From assembly GCF_039536245.1 (NCBI RefSeq), contig NZ_BAAAYN010000029.1, positions 116,879-174,193 of the forward strand: 57,315 nucleotides of DNA, read 5' to 3'. This document shows positions 16,001-23,943 of this stretch, one piece after another. The notes under the pieces are model-generated. The model worked only from the letters and a program-made list of their open reading frames with translations. It was not told the origin of the DNA and did no database searches. This stretch comes from Cryptosporangium minutisporangium. GTDB lineage: Bacteria > Actinomycetota > Actinomycetes > Mycobacteriales > Cryptosporangiaceae. Every line of letters begins with the position of its first letter. Within the stretch, counting starts at the first letter, position 1. The position numbers were made by a program, and so were the translations under genes.

Positions 16001-17592
16001 ACACCGTCCGGACCGCGATCCGCGGCGCCACGATCGTCGACGGCACGGGTGCCCCCGCCTACCGCGGTGACGCGCTCTTCGCCGACGGGCGGATCGCGGC
16101 GCTGGGGCGGGTGGATCCGGTCGCCGGTGCACGGGAACTCGACGCAGACGGCCTCGTGCTCGCGCCCGGTTTCATCGACATGCACGCCCACTCCGACCTG
16201 GCCGTGCTCACCGACCCCCAGCACCTGGCGAAAACCACCCAGGGCGTCACCACCGAGGTCGTGGGCCAGGACGGGCTGAGTTACGCCCCGGTCGACGACG
16301 TCACGCTGCCGATCCTCTCCGCGCAGCTGGCCGGGTGGAACGGCGTCCCCGCGGACGTGGGATGGCGCAGCGTCGGCGAGTACCTCGACCGGGTGGACGC
16401 CGGGGCGGCGGTCAACGTCTGTTACCTCGTGCCGCAGGGCAGCGTCCGGATGATGGTCGTCGGCACCGACGGCCGGCCGGCGACGCCGGCCGAGCTCGAC
16501 CGGATGGCCGAGCTGGTGCGGGACGGCCTCGCCGACGGCGCGGTCGGGATGTCCAGCGGCCTGACGTACGTGCCGGGCATGTTCGCCGACACCGACGAAC
16601 TGGTCGCGCTGTGCCGGGTGGTCGCCGCGGCGGGTGGGTTCTACGCGCCGCACCAGCGGTCCTACGGCCGGGGCGCGCTGGCCGCGTACGCCGAGATGGT
16701 CGACGTCGCCCGTCGCAGCGGCGTCGCGCTGCACCTCACCCACGCGACGATGAACTTCGAGGTCAACCGCGGCCGCGCGGGGGAGCTGCTGGCACTGGTG
16801 GACGCCGCACTCGCCGACGGCGTCGACGTGACGCTGGACAGCTACCCCTACCTGCCGGCCTCGACGACGCTCGCCGCGCTGCTGCCCAGCTGGTCGGCGA
16901 CGGGCGGCCCGGAGGCGACGCTGTCCCGGCTCGCCGACCCCGCCGCCGTGGCCAGGGTCCGGGAGGCGCTGGAGGTCACCGGCTCCGACGGCAACCACGG
17001 CGTCGTCGTCGACTGGGACACGGTGCAGATCGCCGGCGTGCGGAACCCCGCGCTGTCCGGCTGCGTCGGCGCGACGATCGCCGAGATCGCGGCCGGTACC
17101 GCCCGGCAGCCGTTCGAGGCCTTCGTCGACGTGCTCCGCCGCGACCGGCTCGGCACCACGATCCTGCTGCACGTCGGCCACGAGGCGGCGGTCCGGGAGA
17201 TCATGCGGCACCCGAGGCACTGTGTCGGCAGCGACGGCCTGCTGATCGGCGCCCGCCCGCATCCCCGCGCGTGGGGCACGTTCCCCCGCTACCTCGGCCA
17301 CTACGTGCGCGAGGAGGCGGTGCTCGGCCTCGAGGAGTGCGTCGCCCGGATGACCTCGCGGCCGGCGGCCCGGCTCGGGCTGACCGACCATGGCGTGCTC
17401 CGGGTCGGTGCGGTCGCCGACGCGGTGCTGTTCGACCCGGCGACGGTCGCGGCCGGGGCCACGTTCGACGCTCCGCGGCGGCCGGCGGTCGGCATTCCGC
17501 ACGTCTGGGTCGCCGGGGTGCCGGTGATCGACGACGGCCGCCGCACCGACGCCCTGCCCGGCCGTGCGCTGCGCCGGGAGCGTGCCGCGTGA
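15997..17592 (+). CDS. N-acyl-D-amino-acid deacylase (amidohydrolase)
   Basis: 531 aa, D-aminoacylase/dihydroorotase-like amidohydrolase. Features are the N-terminal beta sandwich, APGFIDMHAHSD with metal ligands His63 and His65, LTHATMN (His248), LLHVGHEA (His391, His394), and catalytic-type Asp412 in HCVGSDG. In characterised D-aminoacylases a cysteine in the GVTT-xxVGNCG loop bridges zinc; here the loop reads GVTTEVVGQDG, so that position is Asp92. This suggests a distinct subfamily. Its likely substrate is N-acetyl-D-glucosaminate, itself an N-acyl-D-amino acid (inference from neighbours). No signal peptide is visible, so it is cytoplasmic. ATGA overlap with the dehydratase gene and GTGA overlap with the aldolase gene. 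Confidence 0.83.
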   Translation: MNTVRTAIRGATIVDGTGAPAYRGDALFADGRIAALGRVDPVAGARELDADGLVLAPGFIDMHAHSDLAVLTDPQHLAKTTQGVTTEVVGQDGLSYAPVDDVTLPILSAQLAGWNGVPADVGWRSVGEYLDRVDAGAAVNVCYLVPQGSVRMMVVGTDGRPATPAELDRMAELVRDGLADGAVGMSSGLTYVPGMFADTDELVALCRVVAAAGGFYAPHQRSYGRGALAAYAEMVDVARRSGVALHLTHATMNFEVNRGRAGELLALVDAALADGVDVTLDSYPYLPASTTLAALLPSWSATGGPEATLSRLADPAAVARVREALEVTGSDGNHGVVVDWDTVQIAGVRNPALSGCVGATIAEIAAGTARQPFEAFVDVLRRDRLGTTILLHVGHEAAVREIMRHPRHCVGSDGLLIGARPHPRAWGTFPRYLGHYVREEAVLGLEECVARMTSRPAARLGLTDHGVLRVGAVADAVLFDPATVAAGATFDAPRRPAVGIPHVWVAGVPVIDDGRRTDALPGRALRRERAA

Positions 17593-18224
17593 GCGCGCTG
17601 GAGGTGATGTTCGCCGATCGGGTGGTGTGCGTCGTCCGTGCTCCCGTCCTGCCGGATGCGCCCGCACTCTGCCGCGCGCTCGCCGACGGGGGCATCCGCA
17701 GCGTCGAGCTGACGTTCACGACGCCGGACGTGTGCGCCCACCTCACCGCGGCCGCGGCGGTGCCGGGCGTCGTGGTCGGCGTGGGCACCGTGCTCACCGC
17801 GTCGGACGCCGAGGCCGCGGTGGAGGCCGGAGCGCGATTCCTGGTGACGCCGGGGGTGCTGCCCGCGGTGGCCGCCGTGGCGCGGGACGCGGGTGTGCCG
17901 TTCCTGATGGGGGCGCTGACCCCGACCGAGGTACTGGCGGCGGCGTCGCTCGGGGCGGCGGCGGTCAAGGTGTTCCCGGCCTCCGCGTTCGGGCCGCGCT
18001 ACCTCCGCGAACTGCACGGTCCCTACCCGGACCTGCGGCTGGTGCCCTCCGGCGGGATCACGGCGTCCAACGCGCCCGAGTACCTGGCCGCCGGAGCGGC
18101 CGCCGTCACCGCCGGGACCGGCGTGGTCCCGCCCGACGTCGTGCGCGCCGCCGACTGGCCCACGATCACCCGGCACGCGCGCGAGTTCGTCGCGTCGACG
18201 CGTGTGCAGTCGCACGAGTCATAG
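17589..18224 (+). CDS. eda: 2-keto-3-deoxy-6-phosphogluconate (KDPG) aldolase
   Basis: 211 aa class I aldolase of the KDPG/KHG family. The catalytic glutamate is in SVELTFTTP (Glu40), the Schiff-base lysine in AVKVFPASAFGP (Lys127), and the phosphate loop in PSGGITASN. It cleaves KDPG to pyruvate and glyceraldehyde-3-phosphate and completes the catabolic route encoded here. The GTG start overlaps the deacylase stop in a GTGA, so this is the third coupled gene of the plus-strand arm. There is a 97-bp gap before the next gene, so the operon probably ends here. Confidence 0.87.
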   Translation: MSALEVMFADRVVCVVRAPVLPDAPALCRALADGGIRSVELTFTTPDVCAHLTAAAAVPGVVVGVGTVLTASDAEAAVEAGARFLVTPGVLPAVAAVARDAGVPFLMGALTPTEVLAAASLGAAAVKVFPASAFGPRYLRELHGPYPDLRLVPSGGITASNAPEYLAAGAAAVTAGTGVVPPDVVRAADWPTITRHAREFVASTRVQSHES

Positions 18225-18321
18225 GCCACGAGAACGCACACACGCCCCCGCCGCGCGAGGGAGAGCCTGGATCGCTCCGGCGGGTGAGGCGGGTCCGGGC
18301 GCCGCGCGGCAGACTGAGCGG

Positions 18322-19425
18322 GTGCGCGCCCGGACGATCGACCTGCTGGTGGCGGCCGCCGTTGCGGTTCCGGTCGCCGGGCAGATCGTCAGCGCGGGCC
18401 CCGGCAACGTGGACGCGCTCGGCATCGCGTTCAACACCGGCACGGTCGTCCCGCTGATCTGGCGCCGCACCGCGCCGTTCGCGATCGCGCTGATCGTGAT
18501 GTCGATGGGCCTGCTCACCTCGGCCTACGAGCAGCCCGGCCAGCAACTGCAGTACGGGGCGCTGGTCGCCACCTACACGGTGGCCGACCTCGCTCCCCGG
18601 CCCTGGCAACGGTGGAGCGTGCTGCTCGGGCAGTGCGTGCTGATCCCGCCCGGCGCGATCTGGATCAAGCACAACACGCTGCCCGAGTTCCTGTTCACGC
18701 TGCTGCTGCCGATCGCCGCCTGGATGCTCGGCACGGTGGCCCGCCTGCACCGGGAGCGGGCCGACGCGCTGGCCGCCCGGGCGGCCGAGCTGGAGCGCCA
18801 GCGCAGCGCCGACGCCGCCCGCGCGGCCGCCGAGGAGCGCGCCCGGATCGCCAGGGACATGCACGACGTGCTGGCCCACGCGGTCAGCGTGATGGTGGTG
18901 CAGGCCGAGGCCGGCCCGCTGGTGGTGCGGTCGGACCCGGACCGGGCCGAGCGGGTCTTCGACGCGATCGCGGCCTCCGGACGCGACGCGATGGCGCAGC
19001 TGCGGCGATCGCTCGGCGTCCTCCGTACGGCGGGCGACACGCCCGCGCTCGCGCCGCAGCCGACGGTCGCCGCGATCCCGGCCCTGGCCGACCGGGTCCG
19101 GGACACCGGCCTGCGCGTGGTGGTCGACGTCGTCGGCGAGCCGGGGCCGTTGCCCGCGGACGCCGAGCTCGCGGCGTACCGCATCGTCCAGGAAGGACTG
19201 ACGAACACCGTGAAGCACGCCGCCGCGACGTCGGCGGCGGTCACGCTGACCTGGCGGGAGGACGGGCTGGCCGTCGCGGTCCGGGACGACGGCCGGGGCG
19301 GGCCGCCCAGCTCCGGCGGGCAGGGGCTGATCAACATCGCCGAGCGGGCCGCGGCGTGCGGTGGTTCCGCGTCCGCCGGTCCGGTCGAGGGCGGGTTCCT
19401 GGTAACGGCGTGGCTGCCCCGATGA
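18322..19425 (+). CDS. Sensor histidine kinase (HisKA_3 type)
   Basis: 367 aa. About four membrane helices in the first 140 residues with almost no extracellular domain, so an intramembrane-sensing kinase. A linker coiled coil (ADALAARAAELERQRSADAA) leads to HisKA_3 with ARDMHDVLAHAVSVM (His181) and a HATPase domain (YRIVQEGLTNTVKHA, DDGRGG). The GTG at 18322 fits the start of the first membrane helix. The next gene overlaps by 4 bp (ATGA) and encodes the cognate regulator. Kinases of this form beside ABC exporters often respond to cell-envelope-active compounds; that is inference. Confidence 0.87.
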   Translation: MRARTIDLLVAAAVAVPVAGQIVSAGPGNVDALGIAFNTGTVVPLIWRRTAPFAIALIVMSMGLLTSAYEQPGQQLQYGALVATYTVADLAPRPWQRWSVLLGQCVLIPPGAIWIKHNTLPEFLFTLLLPIAAWMLGTVARLHRERADALAARAAELERQRSADAARAAAEERARIARDMHDVLAHAVSVMVVQAEAGPLVVRSDPDRAERVFDAIAASGRDAMAQLRRSLGVLRTAGDTPALAPQPTVAAIPALADRVRDTGLRVVVDVVGEPGPLPADAELAAYRIVQEGLTNTVKHAAATSAAVTLTWREDGLAVAVRDDGRGGPPSSGGQGLINIAERAAACGGSASAGPVEGGFLVTAWLPR

Positions 19426-20078
19426 CGATTCGCATCGTGGTCGCGGACGACCAGGAGCTCGTACGCAGCGGGTTCACGATGATCCTGGACGCGCAGCCCG
19501 ACTTCACGGTGGTGGCCGAGGCGGGGGACGGCGAGGCCGCGGTCGCCGCCGCGTACGAACACGCGCCCGACGTCGTCCTGCTCGACGTGCGGATGCCGGG
19601 GCTGGACGGGCTGGGCGCCGCGCGCCGGATCTGCGCCGGGACCACCGCCAAGGTCATCATGCTGACCACGTTCGACCAGGACGACTACGTCTACGACGCG
19701 CTCGCCGCCGGAGCGAGCGGGTTCCTGCTCAAGGACCTGCGCCGGGACGACCTGGTGCACGCGGTGCGGGTGGTCGCCGCCGGAGAGGCGCTGCTCGCGC
19801 CCACCGTCACCCGCCGACTGATCGCCGAGCTCACCCGAGTACGGGCTCGGGGCCACGTGACGCCGTCCCGGCTGGCCGTGTTGACGCCGCGCGAGCAGGA
19901 GACGCTCGCGCTGCTCGGCCGGGGGCTGTCGAACGGCGAGATCGCGGCGGCGCTGGTGGTCAGCGAGCACACGGTGAAGACGCACGTCAGCAACGTCCTG
20001 GCCAAGCTCGGGCTCCGCGACCGCATCCAAGCAGTGATCGCCGCCTACGAGACGGGCCTGGTCGTCCCGGGCGCGTGA
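19422..20078 (+). CDS. NarL/LuxR-family response regulator
   Basis: 218 aa. Receiver domain with VVADDQELVRSG, phospho-acceptor Asp55 in VVLLDVRMPG, threonine in MLTTFDQDDY and lysine in FLLKDLRRDD. The C-terminal LuxR-type HTH carries LTPREQETLALLGRGLSNGEIAAAL and EHTVKTHVSNVLAKLG. It is translationally coupled to the kinase. Probable targets are the ABC transporter genes beginning at 20753. Confidence 0.9.
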   Translation: MTIRIVVADDQELVRSGFTMILDAQPDFTVVAEAGDGEAAVAAAYEHAPDVVLLDVRMPGLDGLGAARRICAGTTAKVIMLTTFDQDDYVYDALAAGASGFLLKDLRRDDLVHAVRVVAAGEALLAPTVTRRLIAELTRVRARGHVTPSRLAVLTPREQETLALLGRGLSNGEIAAALVVSEHTVKTHVSNVLAKLGLRDRIQAVIAAYETGLVVPGA

Positions 20079-20155
20079 TCCCGCGCCGGGCCGATCCGCG
20101 ACATCGCTCGGGTCGGCGATGCGCGGGGGGCACCGGCGCGGCGACGCTCGGACGC

Positions 20156-20725
20156 ATGACTCGTTACCTGCTCGCCCCGGTTCTGATGCTCGGTTACGGC
20201 CTCGTCCGCCTGCTCGACGGGCTCGACGGCAGTCACGGCCCCGGTCCGGCCTGGACGATCGGCCACCTGCTGTTCCTCGCCGCGCTGGTCTACTTCGGGC
20301 TGGTCGCGCTCGATCTACGACGACGGGCGCCCGGCCGGATCGCGACGGCCGCACTCGTCGCGACGCTCCTCGGGCTGGTCGCGTTCGTCCGGGTCGTGAT
20401 CGTGGACCTGATCGTCGGGTTCGGCGCCGCCGACCGGGCGGAGATGAACGTCCGCTACGACGAGTACGAGACGGTCGCCGACACCGTCCTCGATCCGCTG
20501 GCGCCGCTCTTCCCGCTCGGGCTGCTCGTCCTGCTGATCCTGCTCGCGGTGGCGCGCCAGGCGCCCTGGTGGAGCCCGGTGCTCACGCTGGGCGGCTTCG
20601 CCGCGATCACGGCCGAGCTCGACCTGCTGCCGGTCGGCGCGTTGCTGCTGCTGGGCGCCTTGTACCCGGCCTCCCGGCGGCGCGAACCCCGCATCTCGCC
20701 GGTGAGCGCGGGTAGGGCAGGCTGA
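20156..20725 (+). CDS. Small integral membrane protein, unknown function
   Basis: 189 aa, five probable membrane helices starting directly at the N-terminus (RYLLAPVLMLGYGLVRLL), one extracytoplasmic-like loop with GFGAADRAEMNVRYDEYE, and a basic C-terminal tail (ASRRREPR). No family recognised. The ATG at 20156 is chosen because it begins the first hydrophobic helix and lies 78 bp after the response regulator. It sits between the two-component genes and the ABC exporter on the same strand, so it may be an accessory membrane component of that module. Confidence 0.6.
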   Translation: MTRYLLAPVLMLGYGLVRLLDGLDGSHGPGPAWTIGHLLFLAALVYFGLVALDLRRRAPGRIATAALVATLLGLVAFVRVVIVDLIVGFGAADRAEMNVRYDEYETVADTVLDPLAPLFPLGLLVLLILLAVARQAPWWSPVLTLGGFAAITAELDLLPVGALLLLGALYPASRRREPRISPVSAGRAG

Positions 20726-20752
20726 GGCGCAGCGGCACGACGGAAGGGCGCG

Positions 20753-21655
20753 ATGACCGACAGCACGCTGCAGTTCGACGGCACGACGAAACGCTACGGC
20801 GAGGTCCTCGCGCTCGACGACCTCTCGTTCGAGGTCCGCCCCGGCGAGATCTTCGGATTCGTCGGCAGCAACGGCGCCGGGAAGACGACCGCGATGCGGA
20901 TCGCGCTCGGCGTGCTGTCGGCGGACGCCGGGACGGTCCGGTGGCGGGGCGAGCCGATCACGCTCGAGATGGCCCGCCGCATCGGCTACATGCCGGAGGA
21001 GCGCGGGCTCTACCCGAAGATGAGCGTCGCCGACCAGCTGGAGTACCTCGCCCGCCTGCACGGGATGAGCCGCGCCGACGCCCGCGCGGCCACCGTCGAG
21101 TGGACCGACCGGCTCGGGCTCACCGAGCGTCGGCGCAGCGAGGTCGGGGCACTGAGCCTGGGCAACCAGCAGCGCGTGCAGCTGGCCGCGGCGCTGCTGC
21201 ACGGCCCGGAACTGCTCGTCCTCGACGAACCGTTCTCCGGCCTCGACCCGGTCGCGGTCGACGTGATGAGCAGCGTGCTCGCCGAGCGCGCCGCGGCGGG
21301 CGTCCCGGTGCTGTTCTCCAGCCACCAGCTCGACCTGGTGCAGCGGCTCTGCGACCGGGTCGGCATCATCCGCTCCGGCCGGCTGGTCGCGTGCGACACC
21401 GTGGACGCGCTGCGCAGCACCGAGCGCCAGCTCACCGTCGACGTCCGCGGACCGTGGGACCCGGCGCTGCCCGGCGTCCGGGTCGTGCACAGCGAGGGCA
21501 CCCGGCACGTGCTCGAACTCGCCGACGACGTCGACGACCAGGACGTCCTCCGCGCGGCGCTCGCCGCCGGCCCGGTCACGGAGTTCCGCCCGAACCGGCC
21601 GACGCTCACCGAGCTGTTCCGCACGGTCGTCACCGACGAGGGAGCCACCAGTTGA
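20753..21655 (+). CDS. ABC transporter ATP-binding protein (exporter type)
   Basis: 300 aa. Walker A is GSNGAGKTTAM, the Q-loop lies near YMPEERGLYPKMSV, the signature is LSLGNQQRVQLAAALL (LSxGNQQ as in Na+/drug exporters of the NatA/YhaQ group), Walker B is LLVLDEPFSGLDPV, and the H-loop is FSSHQLDLV. A C-terminal DUF4162-like domain (residues 225-300) is typical of this exporter subfamily. It couples ATP hydrolysis to the permease encoded next, whose TTG start overlaps this stop. Confidence 0.9.
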   Translation: MTDSTLQFDGTTKRYGEVLALDDLSFEVRPGEIFGFVGSNGAGKTTAMRIALGVLSADAGTVRWRGEPITLEMARRIGYMPEERGLYPKMSVADQLEYLARLHGMSRADARAATVEWTDRLGLTERRRSEVGALSLGNQQRVQLAAALLHGPELLVLDEPFSGLDPVAVDVMSSVLAERAAAGVPVLFSSHQLDLVQRLCDRVGIIRSGRLVACDTVDALRSTERQLTVDVRGPWDPALPGVRVVHSEGTRHVLELADDVDDQDVLRAALAAGPVTEFRPNRPTLTELFRTVVTDEGATS

Positions 21656-22830
21656 ACACCGCGTCCGTCGTCTGGCTGATCGCCGCCCGGGAGCTGCGGA
21701 CCCGGCTGAAGGCCAAGTCGTTCGTGATCGGCACGCTCGCCCTGCTGGCCGCGATCACCGGGTACCTCGCGCTGAGCGCCTGGCTGGCCAGCTCGTCCGG
21801 CCCGGTGATCGGGCTCTCCGGCTCGGCCGCGCAGCTTCGCCCGGCGATCGAGGCCGTCGCCGAGAGTCTCGACGAGGACCTCGAGGTCCGGATCGTCGAC
21901 GACGCGAACGACGGTCGCCGGGAGGTCCGGGACGGTGACCTCGACGCGCTGATCGTCGGCTCGGCGTCCGCCCCGACCGCGGTGGTGGACGAGGATCTCG
22001 ACGACACCGCCCGTGGCATCCTCACCGCCGTCCTCCAGCAGCGCGCGCTCCAAACCGAGCTGCAGCGCGCCGGGGCCGACCCGGACGCCGTCGTCCGGGC
22101 GGTCGCCGCGGCCGAGATCCGAATCGACGCACTGAGCGAATCCGATCCGCTGGAGGGCGAGCGGCTGGTCCTCGCCGGGGTCGCGATGACGCTGCTCTAC
22201 ATCGCGCTGATCACCTACGGCAGCGGCGTGGCGCAGGGCGTCGTCGAGGAGAAGACCAGCCGGGTGGTGGAGTTGCTGCTGGCCACGGTCCGCCCCTGGC
22301 ACCTGCTGCTGGGCAAGATCCTCGGCATCGGACTGGTGGGGCTGGTCCAGCTGGTGATTCTCGGCGGGGTCGGCCTGATCGGGGCGTCGGTCGCGGGCCA
22401 GCTCACGCTGCCGGCCGCCGGGGTCGGGACGTTCGTGTCGCTGCTCGGCTGGTACCTGCTCGGGTTCTTCCTGTTCGCGTCGCTGTTCGCGGCGGCCGGT
22501 GCGCTGGTGTCCCGGTTCGAGGACATGCAGAGCGTCATCTCGCCGCTGATCATGCTGCTGGCGATCGTCTTCGTGGTCGGGCTGAACCTGCTGATCCGGG
22601 ATCCGCGCAGCGAGATCGTCGAGGTGCTCTCGATGATTCCGCCGTTCACCACGATCCTCATGCCCGCCCGCGGCGCGCTCGGCGTCGCCCCGGTCTGGCA
22701 GACCGTGGTCGCGATCGTCCTGACGCTGATCGCGCTGGCGGTGACGGTCCGGCTCGCCGGTGCGGTGTACGAGCGCGGGGTGCTGCACACCGGGTCCCGC
22801 CTGTCGCTGCGGGCGGCCCTCCGCCGGTGA
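21652..22830 (+). CDS. ABC-2 type permease (NatB/YhaP-like)
   Basis: 392 aa. One N-terminal membrane helix (KSFVIGTLALLAAITGYLAL), a large soluble loop of about 150 residues, then five helices starting at LVLAGVAMTLLYIALITYGSGVAQGVVEEKTSRVVELLLATVRP, the ABC2_membrane_3 hallmark. The TTG at 21652 is chosen: it overlaps the ATPase stop and GAGGGAG lies at 21638-21644. It forms the membrane part of an exporter for an unknown substrate (Na+, peptide or drug). Confidence 0.87.
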   Translation: MNTASVVWLIAARELRTRLKAKSFVIGTLALLAAITGYLALSAWLASSSGPVIGLSGSAAQLRPAIEAVAESLDEDLEVRIVDDANDGRREVRDGDLDALIVGSASAPTAVVDEDLDDTARGILTAVLQQRALQTELQRAGADPDAVVRAVAAAEIRIDALSESDPLEGERLVLAGVAMTLLYIALITYGSGVAQGVVEEKTSRVVELLLATVRPWHLLLGKILGIGLVGLVQLVILGGVGLIGASVAGQLTLPAAGVGTFVSLLGWYLLGFFLFASLFAAAGALVSRFEDMQSVISPLIMLLAIVFVVGLNLLIRDPRSEIVEVLSMIPPFTTILMPARGALGVAPVWQTVVAIVLTLIALAVTVRLAGAVYERGVLHTGSRLSLRAALRR

Positions 22831-22834
22831 CTTG

Positions 22835-22879
22835 TCGGGAAGGCCACCCTCAGCGACGCGCGAGAGGTGGCCTTCCCGA
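22835..22879. terminator. Strong bidirectional hairpin terminator
   Basis: Perfect 14-bp inverted repeat: TCGGGAAGGCCACC (22835-22848) and GGTGGCCTTCCCGA (22866-22879), with a 17-nt loop. It follows the ABC permease stop by 4 bp and overlaps the last codons and stop of the convergent DUF2834 gene, so one hairpin appears to serve both transcripts. Confidence 0.75.
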
Positions 22880-23233
22880 AACAGCACCCGTCGGTGTGCG
22901 GTGGGCTCGTTCTCGGAGCAGGAGGTACAGGGGCAGGCCTACGGAGGCGCCGGCCAGGGAGCCCGCGGCGACCAGCGCGCGGTCGCGCCTCCGGAGCCGC
23001 TCGTCCACGGCGGCGACGGTCAGCAGCAGCGCGGCGGTCACCAGGACGTCGAGGGCGAAGAAGCTGCTGATCGGCGTGGCGAACAGCTCCAGGGCGAACC
23101 GGGGGACGTCCGGTCCGTGGTCGGCCAGCCACGGCACCGCGTGCCGGTAGGGGAGCACCAGCCCGGCGACCAGGAACGCGGCGTAGAGGGTCTGCCGCCG
23201 CCGGGAGGCTCGGGTGAACTCGACCGGGCACAC
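22850..23233 (-). CDS. DUF2834-like small membrane protein
   Basis: 127 aa, three membrane helices: LYAAFLVAGLVLPYRHAVPWL, a helix containing SSFFALDVLVTAALLLTVAAVD, and LVAAGSLAGASVGLPLYLLL. The pattern with a periplasmic loop of about 20 residues after the first helix matches DUF2834 proteins; function unknown. The GTG at 23233 is favoured because GGGAGG lies just upstream; GTG 23245 is an alternative. It is divergent from the TetR gene, with the 34-bp palindrome between them, and is the likely repressed target. Confidence 0.7.
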   Translation of the reverse strand: MCPVEFTRASRRRQTLYAAFLVAGLVLPYRHAVPWLADHGPDVPRFALELFATPISSFFALDVLVTAALLLTVAAVDERLRRRDRALVAAGSLAGASVGLPLYLLLRERAHRTPTGAVSGRPPLARR

Positions 23234-23249
23234 GTCGCCTCCCACTCGG

Positions 23250-23283
23250 TCAGATGACTTGGTCGAATGACCAATTCATCTGA
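23250..23283. promoter_or_regulatory. 34-bp palindromic TetR operator
   Basis: Arms of 15 bp with one mismatch: TCAGATGACTTGGTC (23250-23264) and GACCAATTCATCTGA (23269-23283), around a 4-bp centre. It lies between the divergent DUF2834 gene and the TetR gene. This is the size and symmetry expected for a TetR-family dimer-of-dimers site, so it probably controls both genes. Confidence 0.75.
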
Positions 23284-23329
23284 CAGAGTAACCTCGGTGC
23301 AGACGGCGGACAACAGGGAACGGACGGCG

Positions 23330-23908
23330 ATGGCACGGGTCAGCAGCGACGATCGGCGGCAGCAACTGGTCGCGGCGGCGCTCGCGGTGCTCGCCGAGGA
23401 CGGCCCGGCAGCGGTCACGACGAGACGCGTGGCGGAGCGGGCCGGTGCTCCGCTGGCGACCGTCCACTATGCGTTCCGGAACAAGGACGAGCTGCTCCAG
23501 GCCACTGTCGACGCAGTGATGACGTCGTTCGCCACGGCACTGCGCGAGAGCGTCCGTCCCGAGCGTGGGTTGCGGGACGCCGTCGCCGACTGCCTGCGCG
23601 GATACTGGGGCTGGGTCCGGGACCACGAGGATCTCGCGCTGGCGTCGATCGAGATCCTCGCCGGCGGACTCCGAGCGGGTGGGACCGCCACTGCCGCACT
23701 CGCCGCCGCGGGTGACCTACTGGTCGGCTGGTTCTCCGAGGCGGTGGGGCACGACCCGGCGCCGCCGCGCGTCCCGGTCGCGGACCTCGCGCGGCTCACC
23801 CTGGTGGCCGCCGAAGGGCTGACGCTGATCTACCTCGCCCACCGGGATGCGGTCGCCGCGGAAGCCGACCTTGCCCGGATCATCGCCGCGCTCCAGGCGC
23901 AGCTCTGA
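23330..23908 (+). CDS. TetR-family transcriptional regulator
   Basis: 192 aa. The N-terminal HTH reads DRRQQLVAAALAVLAEDGPAAVTTRRVAERAGAP then LATVHYAFRNKDELLQ; the ligand-binding domain is helical and family-variable. The ATG at 23330 is chosen: the upstream in-frame start at 23267 lies inside the operator palindrome and has no RBS, while GGGAACGGA precedes 23330. It likely represses itself and the divergent DUF2834 gene; ligand unknown. Confidence 0.87.
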   Translation: MARVSSDDRRQQLVAAALAVLAEDGPAAVTTRRVAERAGAPLATVHYAFRNKDELLQATVDAVMTSFATALRESVRPERGLRDAVADCLRGYWGWVRDHEDLALASIEILAGGLRAGGTATAALAAAGDLLVGWFSEAVGHDPAPPRVPVADLARLTLVAAEGLTLIYLAHRDAVAAEADLARIIAALQAQL

Positions 23909-23943
23909 CGATTTTGTCGTACCTGTGTGCGATCGTCGTTGGT

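Noticed and set aside
23912-23943. 13E12 REP mobile-element end at the DUF222 gene
   Set aside because: DUF222/HNH genes are associated with 13E12 repeats, but no terminal repeat or target-site duplication could be found on either side of the gene.
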